Assembly (NCBI GenBank): GCA_019321725.1
Contig: CM033124.1
Span: 9,734,001 to 9,798,000 of the forward strand
Origin: Paulownia fortunei
Taxonomy: Eukaryota > Streptophyta > Magnoliopsida > Lamiales > Paulowniaceae
DNA length: 64,000 bases
Reading direction: 5' to 3'
The notes below the pieces were generated by a model. It worked only from the letters and a program-made list of their open reading frames with translations, made no database searches and had not been told where the DNA came from. A program made the translations under genes and the position numbers. This document shows positions 25,401 through 40,724 of the stretch, piece by piece. Position 1 is the first letter of the stretch; the number at the start of each line of letters is the position of its first letter.

Positions 25401-28400
25401 AAGGTAGTTGTTTCTCTGGAATCTAATACCACTGGTTTCTCCTCAATTACAAATGGGAAAGAATATATGTGCATGTGTGGTCTCTTGCATGCTAATTTGT
25501 GTCCATTTTAGGTTTATGATGAGAAGTAGATTCCCTGCTGCACTTGGCTGAATTTGATTCCAGAGTTTTTATTGCTCTTTGATTGAAGTTGAAGACAACT
25601 AGGGGTGTGCATTCTGTATTACCGAACTGAACCGAATTGAAATTTCAGGAAACCAAAAATTCGATATGCCAAAATACCATAAGAATACCAAACCGAATTA
25701 ATCGATTCGGTTCGGTTATTACCAATTTTTTTTTTCGGTATTTCGGGAACTGATTTTTTTTTAAATAAGAATTATTTAAAAAAATTAAATAATAAAAACT
25801 ATAATTGTATTTTTCATTTTTTTATTTTTATTTTTGGTGAGTAAAAAATTTAAAAATGGTATAAAAATAGATGATAGATATAAAATATGTGCATAAAAAT
25901 AAAATATAAATATAATAAATTGGTATTCGATATGGTTCGGTAAACTGAAACAAAAACTGAACTGAATACTGAATTTTCATAAAAATCAAAACTGAATATT
26001 GAACCAAATCTTTTGGGTTTGGTTTGGTACATTCTGAATTTTCAGTTTTGGTTCGGTTCGGTGGTTTACCGAATTGTGAACCCTAAGGACAACAGAATCT
26101 TTTCAGTTTTCATATACTGTCTAAGCAACCTTATGAAGCTTGTTTTTCTGAAGAACTGATACATCTTCATCCTAGTTTGATGAGGATTATACTTTTGACA
26201 CTAAAAATATGCTTTGTTATCTTCTAAAGTTTTCATCTCAAAGAATAAGTACTTTCCAGGTTTCGGTAATAGGTAGAGGAACTGATGAGAAACTATCAGC
26301 TAGACGTGATAAAGCGCATGTTCTTTTTGGTGGTACAAAAATATTACAGCATACACCAGATAAGGTCTCTCCTCCCCACTCCTTTCTATATACAGACTGC
26401 TCACATGTAACAACTCAGGGAATTCTTTACACTTGGATCTTCTTTTATTTTCTTCTTGATACAGACATTTCACTTGAAAGCCCCTGATGGAGGCTGTGTG
26501 GCAGTTGTACTGCGAACTGGATTTGAAACAAGTCAAGGAAAGCTAATGCGGACTATATTATTCTCTACTGAGAGGGTAAATTGTTTTTGATTTCTTGTTT
26601 GCAATTTGTTAATGATATTAAGCTATTTTTATTTTTTTTTCCTTTGCATTTTTTATAATTTTAAGTGATCTGTAGGTTACTGCAAATAGCTGGGAAAGCG
26701 GACTCTTTATTTTGTTCTTAGTAGTATTTGCTTTGATTGCTGCTGGTTATGTCCTTAAGAAGGTAAAGTGGTTTCCGTTGATATTAATGAATATGTCATT
26801 CTATCGTGTTTTGACTTGTTATTTGTGGAGAATATGATATTGGTTATGCGACTGAACTGATCTCTGACGTAGGGGCTTGAGGATCCAACAAGGAGTAAAT
26901 ACAAGCTTCTTCTGAGTTGTTCATTGATTATTACTTCTGTGATCCCCCCTGAACTTCCAATGGAGCTGTCAATAGCTGTTAACACATCATTGATTGCACT
27001 AGCACGGCGTGGGATATACTGTACAGAACCATTTAGAATTCCATTTGCTGGAAAGGTATATAATACAAGTTTTATAAGTGGTCTTGTTTAATACAAGTTC
27101 TCATGCATTTTTTTCTTGTCAATGATCATATTGTGATTTGTTTCATTGCCTGTTTTGGCAATAAACTGCACAGAGTGTCTTTTCTTGAGACTCTTTAGTT
27201 TTCCTGAATTATTGTAGTAAAAAGAGTTGTTTCTTAATATCCTCTATCTGAAACAATTTTGTTGAACATAGTAGTCCTGAATTAATCAAGGACAGGAGAT
27301 TCTTTTATCTTCTCTTGTATCATTTTGTTGAATCCTTTCCAAGGAGACAAATTATTTGGTCATCCGTTATCTTAATTCTGCATTAGAATGAGTTCTCACT
27401 TTGTAGCTAAAATAGTTTCTCTCTCTCTCTCTCCCCAATAACCAAGCTTTTTCTTTGGTCTTGACTATATCTGGGTTACTGTTGGAGCATGAAGTTCCTA
27501 CAAATTGTATGACAATTTGGAGAATTAGAATTTAAAAACGAAGGTGTGTTTTTTTTTTTGCAAAAGATGCCCTTGTCTCTTATATTCTTGGTATTCTCTT
27601 AAGCAAGAGTTTAGTTTATAGTAAAATCTATTTTTGTTTCGTGTAAAATGGATTTAATCCATGCTAAGAGGCTTAAGTCCAAAGGTATCTGATACATCAA
27701 GTTTTAAGAATTCAAAATACAGAGTCTCTGTTTTCTTTAATGATATAATCCCTGTTTGACATAGCTTAAGATTATTGGATTATGTTTATTTCTCCATTAA
27801 AGCTGCGATTAGTTGGATTATCAGTTGATGTCTCTGCAACTGTTAGAATTTGTTTGGTCTAGTGCAATTATTAGTGTTGCACACGTAACTAGGGATGTCA
27901 ATGGGTCTGGGTCTTACCCGGACCTGTCACAAGCCCGTCCCATTCGGAGCTGGTTCGGGTTGAATAAATGGGTAACGGGGTGGGTAACGAGTTTATTTTT
28001 TAGACCCACCGGGTTCGGGGCGGTAACGGGTCTAAGAGGACCCACCCCGGATATAAGGTGTATAAATAAATTAAGTTTTTTTCGTGTTTGATTTTTTTGT
28101 TTTTTTTTTCTCCTCCCACCCTCATTTTTTCGGCCTCTACACTTCTATTATACCTTGGATAAATTATTTATTTTCTGGCTATTTTTTAACTTTTTTTTTG
28201 TTTTATTTTTTTTCAAAAATAAAATAACTAGCGGGTTTGATGGGTTAGACCTGCTGGGTACGGGTCCGGGGCAAGGCGGGTCCGAAACTAAATGGAAGCG
28301 GGGCGGGCGCGGATACCGGGTTTATATTTTTCTTGGCGGGGCGGGTCCAGTCAGACCTGTCCCAGACCCGCCTCGTTGACATCCCTACACGTAACTCTTA

Positions 28401-31400
28401 GTATATAACAACGAAGACTTCGTCTTCAATAATTTGTAACTTAAAAAGCATACTTGAGCTTATGTACCAGTTACAACTCAAACAATTAGAAAACTCAGAC
28501 TGGGTAGTGTTAGAATATTTGTATTATTCTAGTGAGCAAATTATTCTATATCTAACTATGAATGCAAATATTCTCACAGACCAATGCTTGTTCCTATTTT
28601 CAGGACAGATGCACAGGATAGCAGTATTGCGTAAAGTTGTATAAGTGATATTTCTTACTAAATGATTAAATTATTGGATATGAACATTTTCTTTGTATAA
28701 ATTAGTTGGACTAGACCTATTATAATCTAATTCTGCATGAATATATCTTACCATTGTGTATTATTAGAATTCAATCTGCTTTTTTGGTAATATCTTAAAA
28801 TTTTCCTTTTAATCCTATATTATGATGGTTATTTGGTTGCATAGTTCTACATCACAATAATTTCTTCAATGAATAGAAGAATGCAAGATTTAGTGGATTC
28901 CTCTCTCTCTCTCTCTCTCTCCCCCCTATCTCTGTTTATGTTTGTTGTTTTGATTTTATTGCTTTGATGTTCCATTTGCTTTATATCATGTACTTCTGCA
29001 TGATTTTGATCTATTCCCTTCTTCAGGTTGATATATGCTGTTTTGACAAGACCGGGACACTAACATCTGATGACATGGTATGACTGCTCAAGTTCTAATG
29101 TACTTATATAATGTTTGAGCCTTTATTTAATGGTTTTGAATTTTGCGCTTTGTTCCTCAGGAATTTTCTGGAGTTGGTGGTTTGACAGACAGTGAAGGCT
29201 TAGAAACAGAAATGTCTAAAGTGCCTGATATAACTTTGGAAATACTTGCTTCCTGTCATGCTTTGGTCTTTGTGGATAATAAGCTGGTATAATTTTTTTT
29301 TTTCCAACGCAATTTTCAATCTGTGGTATCAAACTGTCTTTCATGAAGCATTTAGTAAAAATGTCCAGGATCCTGGTTCCTGAAATCTTATGATGTAAAA
29401 TGTTAATTACAAGTTTACATGATGTATTCTTTGGTATCCATATTAAGTGATTACGAAAGTGGAAATAGATTTGCTGAATGTATAACTGATGATTGGTCCT
29501 ACTTATAGGGTGAAAGAGGCATGAAATTTTGATTTTATTGAAAGAGAGTATCCACATTAGGTGATTGCAAAACTGGAATATAAATTTGCTGAATGTGTAA
29601 CTGATGATTGGTCCTACTTGTAGGGTGAGAGAGAGTAGGGGTAGAAACTTCATAAAAGTGAAACTTGTTAAGGCTAAGGGATGCATGGTTGTATTACTAC
29701 GAAATGGTCTGGGTTAAACTGGATGGTTTAAGTGATTTTTAGATAGTTATGCATTTTGTACAAAAATCTGCTAGGGATTTACTCAAACTGTACTGCTGGC
29801 CTGTTGAAGACTAGGTTTTTAAAGATTGGTTGCGCATTCCCTGTTTTAGAAGTTGAAAAATGAGGGGTAATGATAACTCTCTTGCAAGAGTGCAAGAACT
29901 GGTAGTCAGCTCCATATGACATGTTCAATATTTTGCTCTCTCTCTGTGTGTGTGTATAGGGAGACACAGAAAAAATCCCTTACATAGACTTTTGAACGTA
30001 TGTGAAGGTTCTGTTTCTCTAGCCGAATCATTGTTAAATATATCTTTAGTTGTGTCCTGCTCACTCCATAATAATTGTCACAGTCCTTCCTATATTGTCA
30101 TTCTACTTCCTGAGTTATCTGGTTTTGAGTTCTAGAATGTTTTAAGTTGGTCCTTTCCTTATAAGTGAACTCTTGTTTTCTGCAGTAACATATTTTTGCC
30201 TCTATTACCTGGATGTAGGTTGGTGATCCTCTTGAGAAGGCTGCACTGAAAGGAATTGAGTGGACCTACAAATCAGATGAAAAGGCCATGCCAAAAAAGT
30301 ATGCTATAAGATTCCTTGTTACTATTTTAATTAATCGTAGATGTTGTTGATTGATTTTTCTTGTTAATAGTATTATTTGATTTTTCTTGTTAATAGTTAT
30401 TATTACTTTTTTTGGATATTCCAACACTTCTGTCAATGTGTCATTATCTTGTTTCTCATCGTGATTTCTTCATGAATTTTTCAAGATTGGAACTTATCAG
30501 GTAAGCTTTAACTCTCTAGAATTAGACTTGGACTTTTGTATTTTTAGGCTGGAGGGATCATATCTAAGTGCAGATCTAGAATAAACAGGTAGCTTAACCT
30601 TTTTAATTGCATTGGGTTGGTTGAGAACCTATTACATGGAGAAAATTCAAAGTTCTGTTTCAGATGGAAAAAGGATTCTGATTTCTTTTCGTGGCCCAAA
30701 AATATTATTAAGGTGATGAGGCATACTTGTTTCAAATTTTTGTTTTCAGATGTATTTTAATGGGACAAGTGTGAAAAACATTCTCTTTTTTTCCATATCT
30801 GTATTGGACTGATGGGTCATGATTAAATACTTCCTCGGATTCAGTGGGAAATCAGGAGACTTCACACTTGAAGAGATAAATTGATAGTTGTTGTCTCTAG
30901 AATAAGAAACTATCCAGATTTATTTGTTTACCACTATTGCTTAATTTACTTACTGGAAAGTTAATCTACTCAGTTAAAGGTCTCGCTCCTGGTCTTTGAT
31001 GAAAGGAAGTTGTTTAAATGTGCGTTACTTACAATCAGCTTCCTTGTCAATGCAAAACTTTGTAGGTTTAAGTAAGAGTCGTTTGTCATATCAAGTATTG
31101 AGTGATATAAACTGCATTTGCGTTAAAAGGAGGAAGAACTTGGAAATCAACATTACACAACTATTGTAGTATATTAATTGCTTTATAGTTTAATTTAGTG
31201 GAGAATATGGGAGTAGTATTTGCTTCATAGATTACACCTACCAGTAAATAGGGAATTGGTATGGTCGTAAATAATATGAATTAAATAAATTAGACAAATT
31301 GTATGTTATCTTATCATGTTCACTATTTATTTCATTCTAATCTCCTAGCCATATAGTATTCAACCTCCAGGTTATGTCTCCATGATTGAAACCTTTTTCT

Positions 31401-34400
31401 TGTAAATCTAAGGTCTTCCAAGTTGGCCGGAAAACTTTTGATATTGTAGAAGATTGAAAAGTGGAAGTTACAGAAGAATTATTTGGTCTGAGTTTGGTGG
31501 GTTGCATTAGATCTTGTATTGTATTTCTGAAGCTTGTCAAATTGTTGAGGTGGGTGTTTTTCTAGGCGTCGGTATAAATGATCTGATGTCCTAAAACTGA
31601 TTATTTATGGTGACAAGTGCCAAAATTTATTCACAGTCTACCTTATGGCTAAATGAAGAAGTCACTACTCATTGCATAATTTTCTTGCTGCTGGGCAGCA
31701 AATAGGTAAGATATGGTTACATTTGCTATTGCTAAGCTGTTGTTTAATGATGTAAAAGATCTAATGCCTCACAAACAAGCAGTGGAGATCGATGGCCTTT
31801 ACGGAATGGTCTCTGTGAGCCAAGGAGAGAGGGGCTCTTATGTTGATGTTGAGATTGTTGATAAAATTAGAGACTTGAGAAAGTCTAGTAGATTTTAGAT
31901 CAGACAGTTTGCCTCTTGTGTTGTTTGCTGCTATGTCTTGTTGCAGTGCAAACTTGGGTTGAATTGAAATGGAGATTGTGGCTGGTGATTTTTGAGTTTT
32001 AGAACTGTATAGACCTATGTTCTTAACTTAAATCTCGCAAATGTGGCGACAAGAATCGGAGATTAATGGAATGGTAGGACTGAGTATAGATTGACATGTT
32101 GAGCATCCCTCTTTATTGTCATCCTTGTTGCTAAGAGATTGGAGCAATTTCCACACTGTTTATAAGATATCTTTTCGGTAGATTGGAACATGGAGAAAGC
32201 TCACATCACAGTTTTGGAGGTTGGGGGGCAAGAGGCGTGGTGTCTTTTGATAGAGAATTATGAGCAAATGGTTGTGGACATGCTTGTATGAAGAGGACGC
32301 TTTCTATGTGTAGCCATTGCAGCTAAATATAGGTTCAAGTGGGGATGGCCGCTACACTAAAAGGCCACAACTTCTAAAATGGTTTAGGTCTGCGGAGTGG
32401 TGGTTTGGATGTTTGGAGATCCAGTTTAACCAAATTTATTAGCATCTTTGTTGGCAACGGGGATAGGGCATGGTTCTCGAGTGAATTGGGCAATTTCTTT
32501 ATCGTTAATGTTTCCACATTTTGCAATGTAGTTCCTGGATTATGGTCTGCAGAAGGGCAATGCAATATTTGGAATGTGCTACCTTCACAGTGAGTGTTTG
32601 AAAGTTGCATAACTTAGTATTATTGGCGCCGGAGATGATTTAATGATTTGAGTGGTCTGGCCACAGTATGTTTTTAGTTATATTTCTCTATGATTTGGGA
32701 GTTGCTGGTCCACTAAAATCCAACAACATCTTCATGGAGTCTGCATGGCTGCATGGCGAGTAGGTTGCTGAATCTTATTTTTTTCTTGGCCTTATATACT
32801 GCTTGTGTAGGATTTTACTTGATAAATGTAATATACTTAAAATTTTCTTTAAAATATACTTGCTTCTGTAACATATGTTTGTTTCTATGCAAGTATACAA
32901 ATTTACGTGGATTCCATTTTTCTATTTATTTCATTAACTGACAGTCTGCTGCAAATATTCTGTTGCTTTCTTTTGCCCAATTTGAACAAAATGCAGGGGA
33001 GGTGCCAATTCTGTCCAGATTGTTCAAAGGCACCACTTTGCTTCTTACTTAAAAAGAATGGCAGTTGTTGTTCGTGTTCAGGAGCAGTTTTTTGCTTTTG
33101 TTAAGGTATGAAGATGAATGTATCTATCCATTCATGAACCTCACATTCACGTGCATAACCATGAAAGCTTTGCATAAAAGGCACTCTTGCACGTATTGTA
33201 AAGCAGAACATGCAAATGAGAAATGTGAAAGTCTATTTAAGAACATCTACTTTCTCCATATTGGAGACCTTCACCTCTGTTACAATTATCTGGAGCTGGA
33301 ATAAGTCTGCAACTTATCACTTCCAAACCAATTCATATTTCGCATAACCATTTTTTTCAAATGATGTGTATTCCAGCTTCCACTTCTATGAAAATTGGTG
33401 CTGCATCTTGGATATGAAGTCAACGAGCCTAATTTTTGTTTCATTTTCTGAACTAGCTTCTATAAAGCATTTGATCAAATTTTTGATGTATTATGTTATT
33501 GAGCCTGATATTTTCTCATGTTCAGACTATGATTTTTATTTGTTAAACAACATACTCGACCTTATCCAAATATCCCTTTTATCCATAAGTTCTCAGCGCC
33601 GCTAACTTCAAGGGTACTTGGGTTGCTTTATAAAATGGGCTTGTAATCTCACGTGCTTTTTTTACATCTTTGTGCTTACAAGCCCTGAAGAGATTGTATG
33701 AAAAACTAGACAGCTATATTTTCCAATACAAGTTCTAATTCTTATAAAAGAAGCATTTCTGAAATCTTGCAAAGCTCTCTTTAGTTAAAAGAAAAAAAAA
33801 ACAATCTTTTAAGAGAGAAAGAGCCTAGCAAGTCATACCCAAATCAATCTTGGCAGTTGGCCCATTGCAACGAGAGGCGGTCAAACCCCATGTTGTGTTC
33901 CCCTTTGTGTTTGGTGAACAAGTAGTGAAATCTTTTTATACATTCCGGATGACTAAAAAGGAATTAAGAGAAAAGAAAAAGGACATTTTGTGGTGTTAAA
34001 ACTTAATCCTATACAACTCTAAAATCAATATTCCTAAACTGAATTTTTAAATTTTAAGAAATGAATGAAGAACCTGAGTCTTTTGGACTTGTTGAATTGA
34101 TCTATAGATAAATTTTTTTTAGGTAACCATCCCAAAATTGAAGGTCTATTTTGACCAGGCATGCAGTTTTGGGCAAGAGGTGAGTCGTAAGTTTTGTGTG
34201 CTTCTAAAATATTGCCGTTAAAAGTGGTGGTTGAGAGTTAGTGGTGTCACATTTGAGAGGATAATTTTGGAAACAAAGTTTCCATTTTAGGAAATGGAGC
34301 TTTATTTTTTAGAGGATCTTAATAATGAAATGGGAGCAACAAATTTGGGACACAGAGTATCATTTTTAAGTATCGACTGAGAAAGTACTCAATATGAGAT

Positions 34401-37400
34401 TGGAATCCTCTAATTGTTTTTCTTTCTTCCTACCTACTTACATTTTTGTTGCCCTCTTTTTTCTTTTACTTTTCTCTTTCAACTTCTTCCTCCTAGACTT
34501 GCTTCACCCTTACTCCTTCCTTGCACCTGGCTATTCTTCTTTTTCTTCTTCTTCTTTTTTCTTTCCCCCCCCGTCTTCTCTCTTTGTTTTATATTCTGTT
34601 CATTCTCGTTATCAATCTTAGGTTTTGTTTGATTGGGGGGTTCTGATGGTGTTAAAGAGTAGTGAGGGGGCCTGGCACTTACAAGGTAAGGTGGGTGCTG
34701 GCAGGGGAAGGGACGTTGAAAGAGCTGATGGAGCGATGTTAGTAGGGGCCATTGATGGTGGTTTATGGGCTTCCAATGGGGGAATGCCTGCTGGCAGGGA
34801 AACGTGGCAAGTGGCACGTAAAATTAAGGTGCTAGAGGAGCTACTGAAACAGGGACTGTTTTGGGTGGGCTGAGGGGGGTAATTCATAGGTTTTATAAAA
34901 TAGGGGGGTGGGGGAATAGGGGAAAGATTCTTCGCCTGGCCAGGCATGAAAGCTTGTATGCTTAAACACATTAAGCTGTGTTTTTCTGGGCTTATAAGCT
35001 CTGGACATACTCCTAATTCAAGCTGATCCTTCTGTTAGCTTATAAGCTGTTGTATAAAAAAAAAACTTTCTATAAGTTGCCACGTGGGTTCATATTCTGG
35101 TTGAACAGCTCATAAACATGCCAAACATCTCCTAAGATGTGGGATAATAGCATAGAAGTGTGCTGATTTTTATTTCTTCCTTTTTCTTAAATCTTTCACT
35201 TTGATGGTAGTATCTTCAGTCTATTTCCGAGCTAGTTTTTATTCATGTACTCTTGAACATCACCTGCTTGTTCTTTATTTTGCTCCTTGAAACACATTAG
35301 CACATTGATGGCAGGGTAATTAGTTTGTATTTTCATTTGTTAAAAATTTGGATTCATTTCTATTTTTTTTTTTTAAATTATAACATGGTAACAAATTCCC
35401 TCTCATGAAAATTTCAGGGTGCGCCAGAAACCATTCAGGAAAGGCTTGTCGATGTGCCTGCATGGTATGTTAAGACTTATAAGAAATACACACGTCAAGG
35501 ATCTCGTGTTTTGGCTTTGGCATACAAGTCTCTTCCTGAGATGACAGTAAGAATTCTATTTTTGCATCCTAGCCATATGCCTTCCTTCTTGTACTTGACA
35601 GATGTACATTGTAAATTTGTATTGTAACTTACGTGCAGGGATTGTTTCTTGATTGCATATTAATGTTTTCATGCTGTTTTAGGATAATTACTTTCCATTG
35701 TCTTCATTTACTTTGGTTTCTAGCATTTTTGTCATGGGGCTTATTTGCGCTGATCAATACTGCATACTTGACCTCCATGGTTGTAGTTTTCGTTGAAATG
35801 AATTTTGTACTGACACTTCAAGGCGCTGGGCTCTAGTTTACGTTGAAATGAATTTTTTTACGAACACATCAAGGCACTGGCCCTTTATGTTAATTCCTTG
35901 CTTTTTAAATCTTCACTTTTTTGTGCTAGCTATTTAAAATTAATGCGCATAAAAATCTTTTTTTTCGTGTGCGCATGCTTGTATCTATGTGTATCTATTA
36001 TCTTGGAAAGTGTATGTCTTGAATTGAATTTGTTTGGAAGACTGTATGCTTTCAAGCTGACCCCACTGCAGTGTCTGTTATTTAAGTTCCTTTTTTGTTT
36101 TCACATGATCTTCATGGCCCTTGACCTCATTATAACACAGACAGTTGCCTTAATTGGATTCTAATGGTAACCTTGGGATCACTGTTGTCTGGATGGTTAA
36201 AGATGTCGGGCAATTGTTTCAATGATGTCAGCATATTATTATGCGTACCAGTTGATGACTTACAAGGATAAAGTGTTTTCATTTCCACCACTATTTCTTA
36301 GTGGATGAATACTGATAATCTCAAGGATTTATGAATACAGATGCATAATAGTGGATGACTTACAGGGATACACAGTTTCTGTTTCCACCAGTATTTCATA
36401 GTGGATGAATAGAAACTTTTAGTATTTTTTATGCTCCATTAAATAAAAAAACCTACTCTTTTCATATCTGTAACTGTACCTGAAATATGAGTATGGATGT
36501 GGCAAAGCTGTTTCTTCTTTTCCGAGGACTAAATAACCTTACGCATAAAATTGTGTTAGTAGTATATTCATCTGGCTGTAAGTACATTACAGTTAGCTTC
36601 GTTAATTGAGAGAACCTTTTAATGAGACACTAAAGCTACATCATGATTCGTTAGAATGTCTACCCATACTACATATCAAAGTATGAATGTGTCAAAGCTG
36701 TCTCTTCACATATCCCGTTAGGTCTAAAATAACCTTATATTATTGGAACCTAATTCAATTTTGAAGAGAAGGCATATGAACTCTCAAGTAACGGACATCT
36801 TACCGCATGAATTAGCTTATTAATTGTTATAATATTCCTCAACTGAATGCTTTCTGAATCTAAAGAAACCCTATTATAAGTTGAAAGTTTAAATAATAGT
36901 GTTTAATTATACGGACTAACAGACTTACTGATAAACTAGAAACTAGAAGGACCTTCCATTGAAGGATAATTTTGTTCTTTCAAATATTGGTTTCTTTATT
37001 AGTTATTATTAAGCTGTCTTCTACTTGGAATGCCGACAAACTTGTCTAGAGATATAAACATGCATTTTTTTAGTTGTGTGCAAGTGTGTCTACATGTACT
37101 TTCTGTATTTGTTTTTTGTACTGACACATTTAAGTTTCTTGACTCTGGTGGATTTCTTATTATGTCCTCATTCCCTACGACAATAGTTCCTCCTTTCTTG
37201 TTTTAGTTATTGCCATGTCTGTTACCTTTTTGAAGGTTAGTGAAGCGAGAAGCTTGGAGCGAGACACTGTGGAAAGTGGTCTTATGTTTGCTGGTTTTGC
37301 GGTACAAAATCTACTTGAAAGAACGCTTTACCTGATCTTTTGTTTTCCCTACGCTTAACCTGCCATCCTCAAAGAAAAAGAAGAATATGTACTTTATAGC

Positions 37401-40400
37401 TTGCACATAGATACTACATACAAAAATTCACTTTGTCTTGGAGGTCTCAGTAATTCGATGTGATATCATTGTATATGTGATACCCTTCACGGATGATGCT
37501 TCAGGTTTTCAATTGCCCTATCCGAGGAGATTCAGCCTCTGTGTTGTCTGAATTAACAGGATCCTCACACGATTTGGTGAGTACTTTCGGATTCTCTTTT
37601 GTATTGTGTGTTATGTTACAATGTGTTATTAATTAATTACAGCTCGATTTCAGTTTCGGTGATGGTAGATGGCATATGATTTTTTAGGCCAGCTTGATGA
37701 AGTTTGGGCTGATGAATGTGTATTTTCTGGATTAATGCTGATAGGCATGCCCATCTCCATTCAAGGACTACAAAAAAATTAAACTGTGTTTGCAAACAAA
37801 AATCACTAAATTTTCTATTTTTGTTCATGCCTCAGTTGAGGGATCTCTGCTGGAATTACATAAATCTGGAATAAAATTCTGCGAATTATCTAATTTTCTA
37901 AGTGAAGATAAATCTGCTGCAAACCACTCAACCCGCTAACTTGCTAAGGCTCCATTTTGATATACATGATATCCTTTTTTGTGTTTTTAGTTTCAAATTG
38001 TTTGAAAGGCCAGCTAAGTTATGTGTAGTAAAGAAGTTTATTTTTCTTTCATTTGAAAAAATTATTTTGGAAGGGAAGTTCTCAAAAAACAATAAAGGAT
38101 TCCCTCAGTGATTTTGAGTAGATCCACATTTCAAATTCCTCTCCATCGCAAAATCTGATCAAAAGAACACTTGATTGGTAGACCCAGAATATTGGTTTCT
38201 GTCCTCTCTATAAAGGCACAATGATGCAGACAACGGAAGGCTCGAGAGTTTCTTCCTTTTTCCCAATAAGTCAACGGCATTACACCATTGGGATTCTTTC
38301 AATAAACTGGAGGACAAGGAAGAAACTTTCTTTAAGAAGTTGAGTTTACTAGGAACCTTTTCAAAGTCAAACCTAACCACTTACCTTTGGAAAGGCTACA
38401 AAGGACTGGGTGATGAATGAATGGAATCCTTTTCTGCTCACAAAAGATTTAATTTAATATAATATGGTTCCCAGAGTTACTTAATAGTCTTTATTAATTA
38501 GTTATACATACACATACGTATATTATCTTTGAAGTGCTTTAAGCGAAGAATATATGCATCTATATTGAATTCTCGGGATGATACTAGTGCTGACATTGAA
38601 GAAAGTTGTGCTATTGCTGATTCAATGGCGAAAAAGGCCTAAAAGGTGGCCTGCTGGACAAGCTTGATTGGTTGAAGGAAAAGAACAGAAAACTTCAGCA
38701 TTAAATATTGACGCACTAGAAAAATCTGAAGAGAGCATGGGAGAAACATAAGGAGCAAAAATACTTGAACATGAGAATTTTATTCAAGTCTCGAAAGATG
38801 TAAAGGATGAGTCTTTAGTTCAATTTTCTCCTTAAATTGACTGTCATCCCAAAAATACAGCCTGGCATGAGTACCAGGACATAAGGAAGGAAATGGAAAT
38901 CCTAATTTCCATTGTCCATGCCACAGCAAAAAGGAAGCTTGTAATCTTCTTGAGTATCTCCAGGTTGTGTTGTTTTGAACTGGGGGAGAATGAGGCGGAT
39001 AACAAAAGGCTCGAGAAAGCGTTAATTTAAAGGAGGTATCAAAGGAATTCTTTTCAGCTAACAAAATGGATGCTTTGAAGATTCCTCAGTTTTAGCCGAT
39101 ATTAATTAGTTTACATTTATCTTTAAAGGCTAGGAGTATTTTGGTAATTTTCAGACTCGCAGGATTTTTCCATGCTTCTCTAATAATCTTGCCAGATTGA
39201 GCTGAAAAGATGAATATAGATTCAAATTGTGGTGCACTCATAGAATTACATTAGCACATATATCTATATCCGCATTGACCTGGAGAAATTTGACAAAGAC
39301 TTGGATATAAAAATTGTGGCACAATAAAAAAACTGTTTGATGCTATTATTATTTTTTTAATATTTTCAGGTAATGATTACTGGGGATCAAGCTTTGACAG
39401 CTTGTCATGTTGCCGGCCAAGTTAATATTATCTCAAAACCGGCACTAATTCTTGGCCGTGCAAAAGGTAATAATGACGGATATGAGTGGGTTTCTCCAGA
39501 TGAGACATATACGATTAGCTACGGGTAAGAATACTTTCAGATACGAAGATTTCCATTTATTTTCAAGCTTGCTCTGATTCATTTATTTTATTATCTTCCA
39601 TAAACTGGTCAATACTTAACTTTTCTCTTTTTGATTATTGTGCATTTTATTACATCTTCATCCTTGCCATTGCCTAGAAGTTTTATCAGTTGCTCCTCTT
39701 TTACTGAAGTGCTCCAGCCTTTTGTTGTTTTAACTTTTTAACAGGGAGAATGAGGTTGAAGCTCTATCTGAGGCTCATGATCTTTGCATTGGAGGAGATT
39801 GCATGGAAATGTTGCAGCAAAATTCTTCTACCCTTAAAGTCATTCCATATGTTAAGGTGCAACTTATCGCCCTGTGTGTGTCTTCCCTCCCTAATGTTGG
39901 TTTGCACTCCATATAAGCTTATAATGTTTTCAGGTATTTGCCCGTGTTGCCCCTGAGCAAAAGGAACTCATCATCACTACTTTTAAATCGGTGGGAAGGG
40001 TGACCCTGATGTGTGGTGATGGTACCAATGATGTTGGAGCTCTGAAGCAGGTATTACATTATGCAATTGAACAAAAATTTGCTCGGAGTGTAAATAATGA
40101 ATACAGCCGCACAGTAGCCTGTTGCAGATATGGTAGGCAATTCACCCAGAAGTAATGCCCTATTTGTGAACCCTATGAAAAGCTAATAGGCACAGGAACT
40201 CGATTAATTTGTTTTTAATTTTAATAGATTGTGATGTTAGAGGTAGGCATGCTACCCACAATATGACTCCCTCCTGCCATTGGATGTCTTGCTTATCTTT
40301 ATTTACGGATACAGTAGACTTATTTTTTAAAGTGAGATCACTTTATCAGTTTGTATTACTGAGACTTGTTCAGTGATACTAACCATGGAATACCATTATG

Positions 40401-40608
40401 TGGAGATTTTGCTTTCAATAGAAAATACAGGTAATTTATTTATGACATAGGGTTGAACCAATATGCTTTGGCTGCTTACCTGAACTGTTTGTTAGTAAAA
40501 TTATTTAACCCGAATAAGCGGACTACTAGAGGTGGAGGACATTTTTGGGTACCTGATCTGATAGCAGGTACAGGTCCCAATTTCAGGTTTTTCCATTTTC
40601 TCTCTCTC

Positions 40609-40639
<31 letters not shown>

Positions 40640-40724
40640 AGAATAAGCGGACTACTAGAGGTGGAGGACATTTTTGGGTACCTGATCTGATAGCGGGTAC
40701 AGGTCCCAATTTCAGGTTTTTCCG

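Larger units (their letters stand above)
22124..26259 (+). other. Intron 6 of the P5A ATPase gene, repeat-rich
   Basis: At 4.1 kb this is the largest intron. From 23450 to about 24620 it looks like inserted foreign DNA: GC-rich CATGGCGC words at both ends, an AT-rich middle with repeated CAATTTAGCAA, a purine-rich tract (about 24030-24300), and a run of 23 A at 24542-24564. I could not define terminal repeats, so the insert is unclassified. A hAT miniature element lies at 25600-26085. Confidence 0.7.

Noticed and set aside
27813..28379. Gly/Pro-rich frames in intron 10
   Set aside because: They fall within the hAT miniature element, whose ends and target duplication are clear.
32405..32593. 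V-G-N-G-D-R-A-W-F segment as a LINE reverse transcriptase
   Set aside because: Only one short motif is visible, with no supporting catalytic motifs, tail or target duplication; kept as a possibility inside the intron note only.
34479..34971. Overlapping Pro/Ser-rich frames on both strands
   Set aside because: They sit in intron 14 over pyrimidine-rich and G-rich tracts, with no recognisable domain and no splice context of their own.
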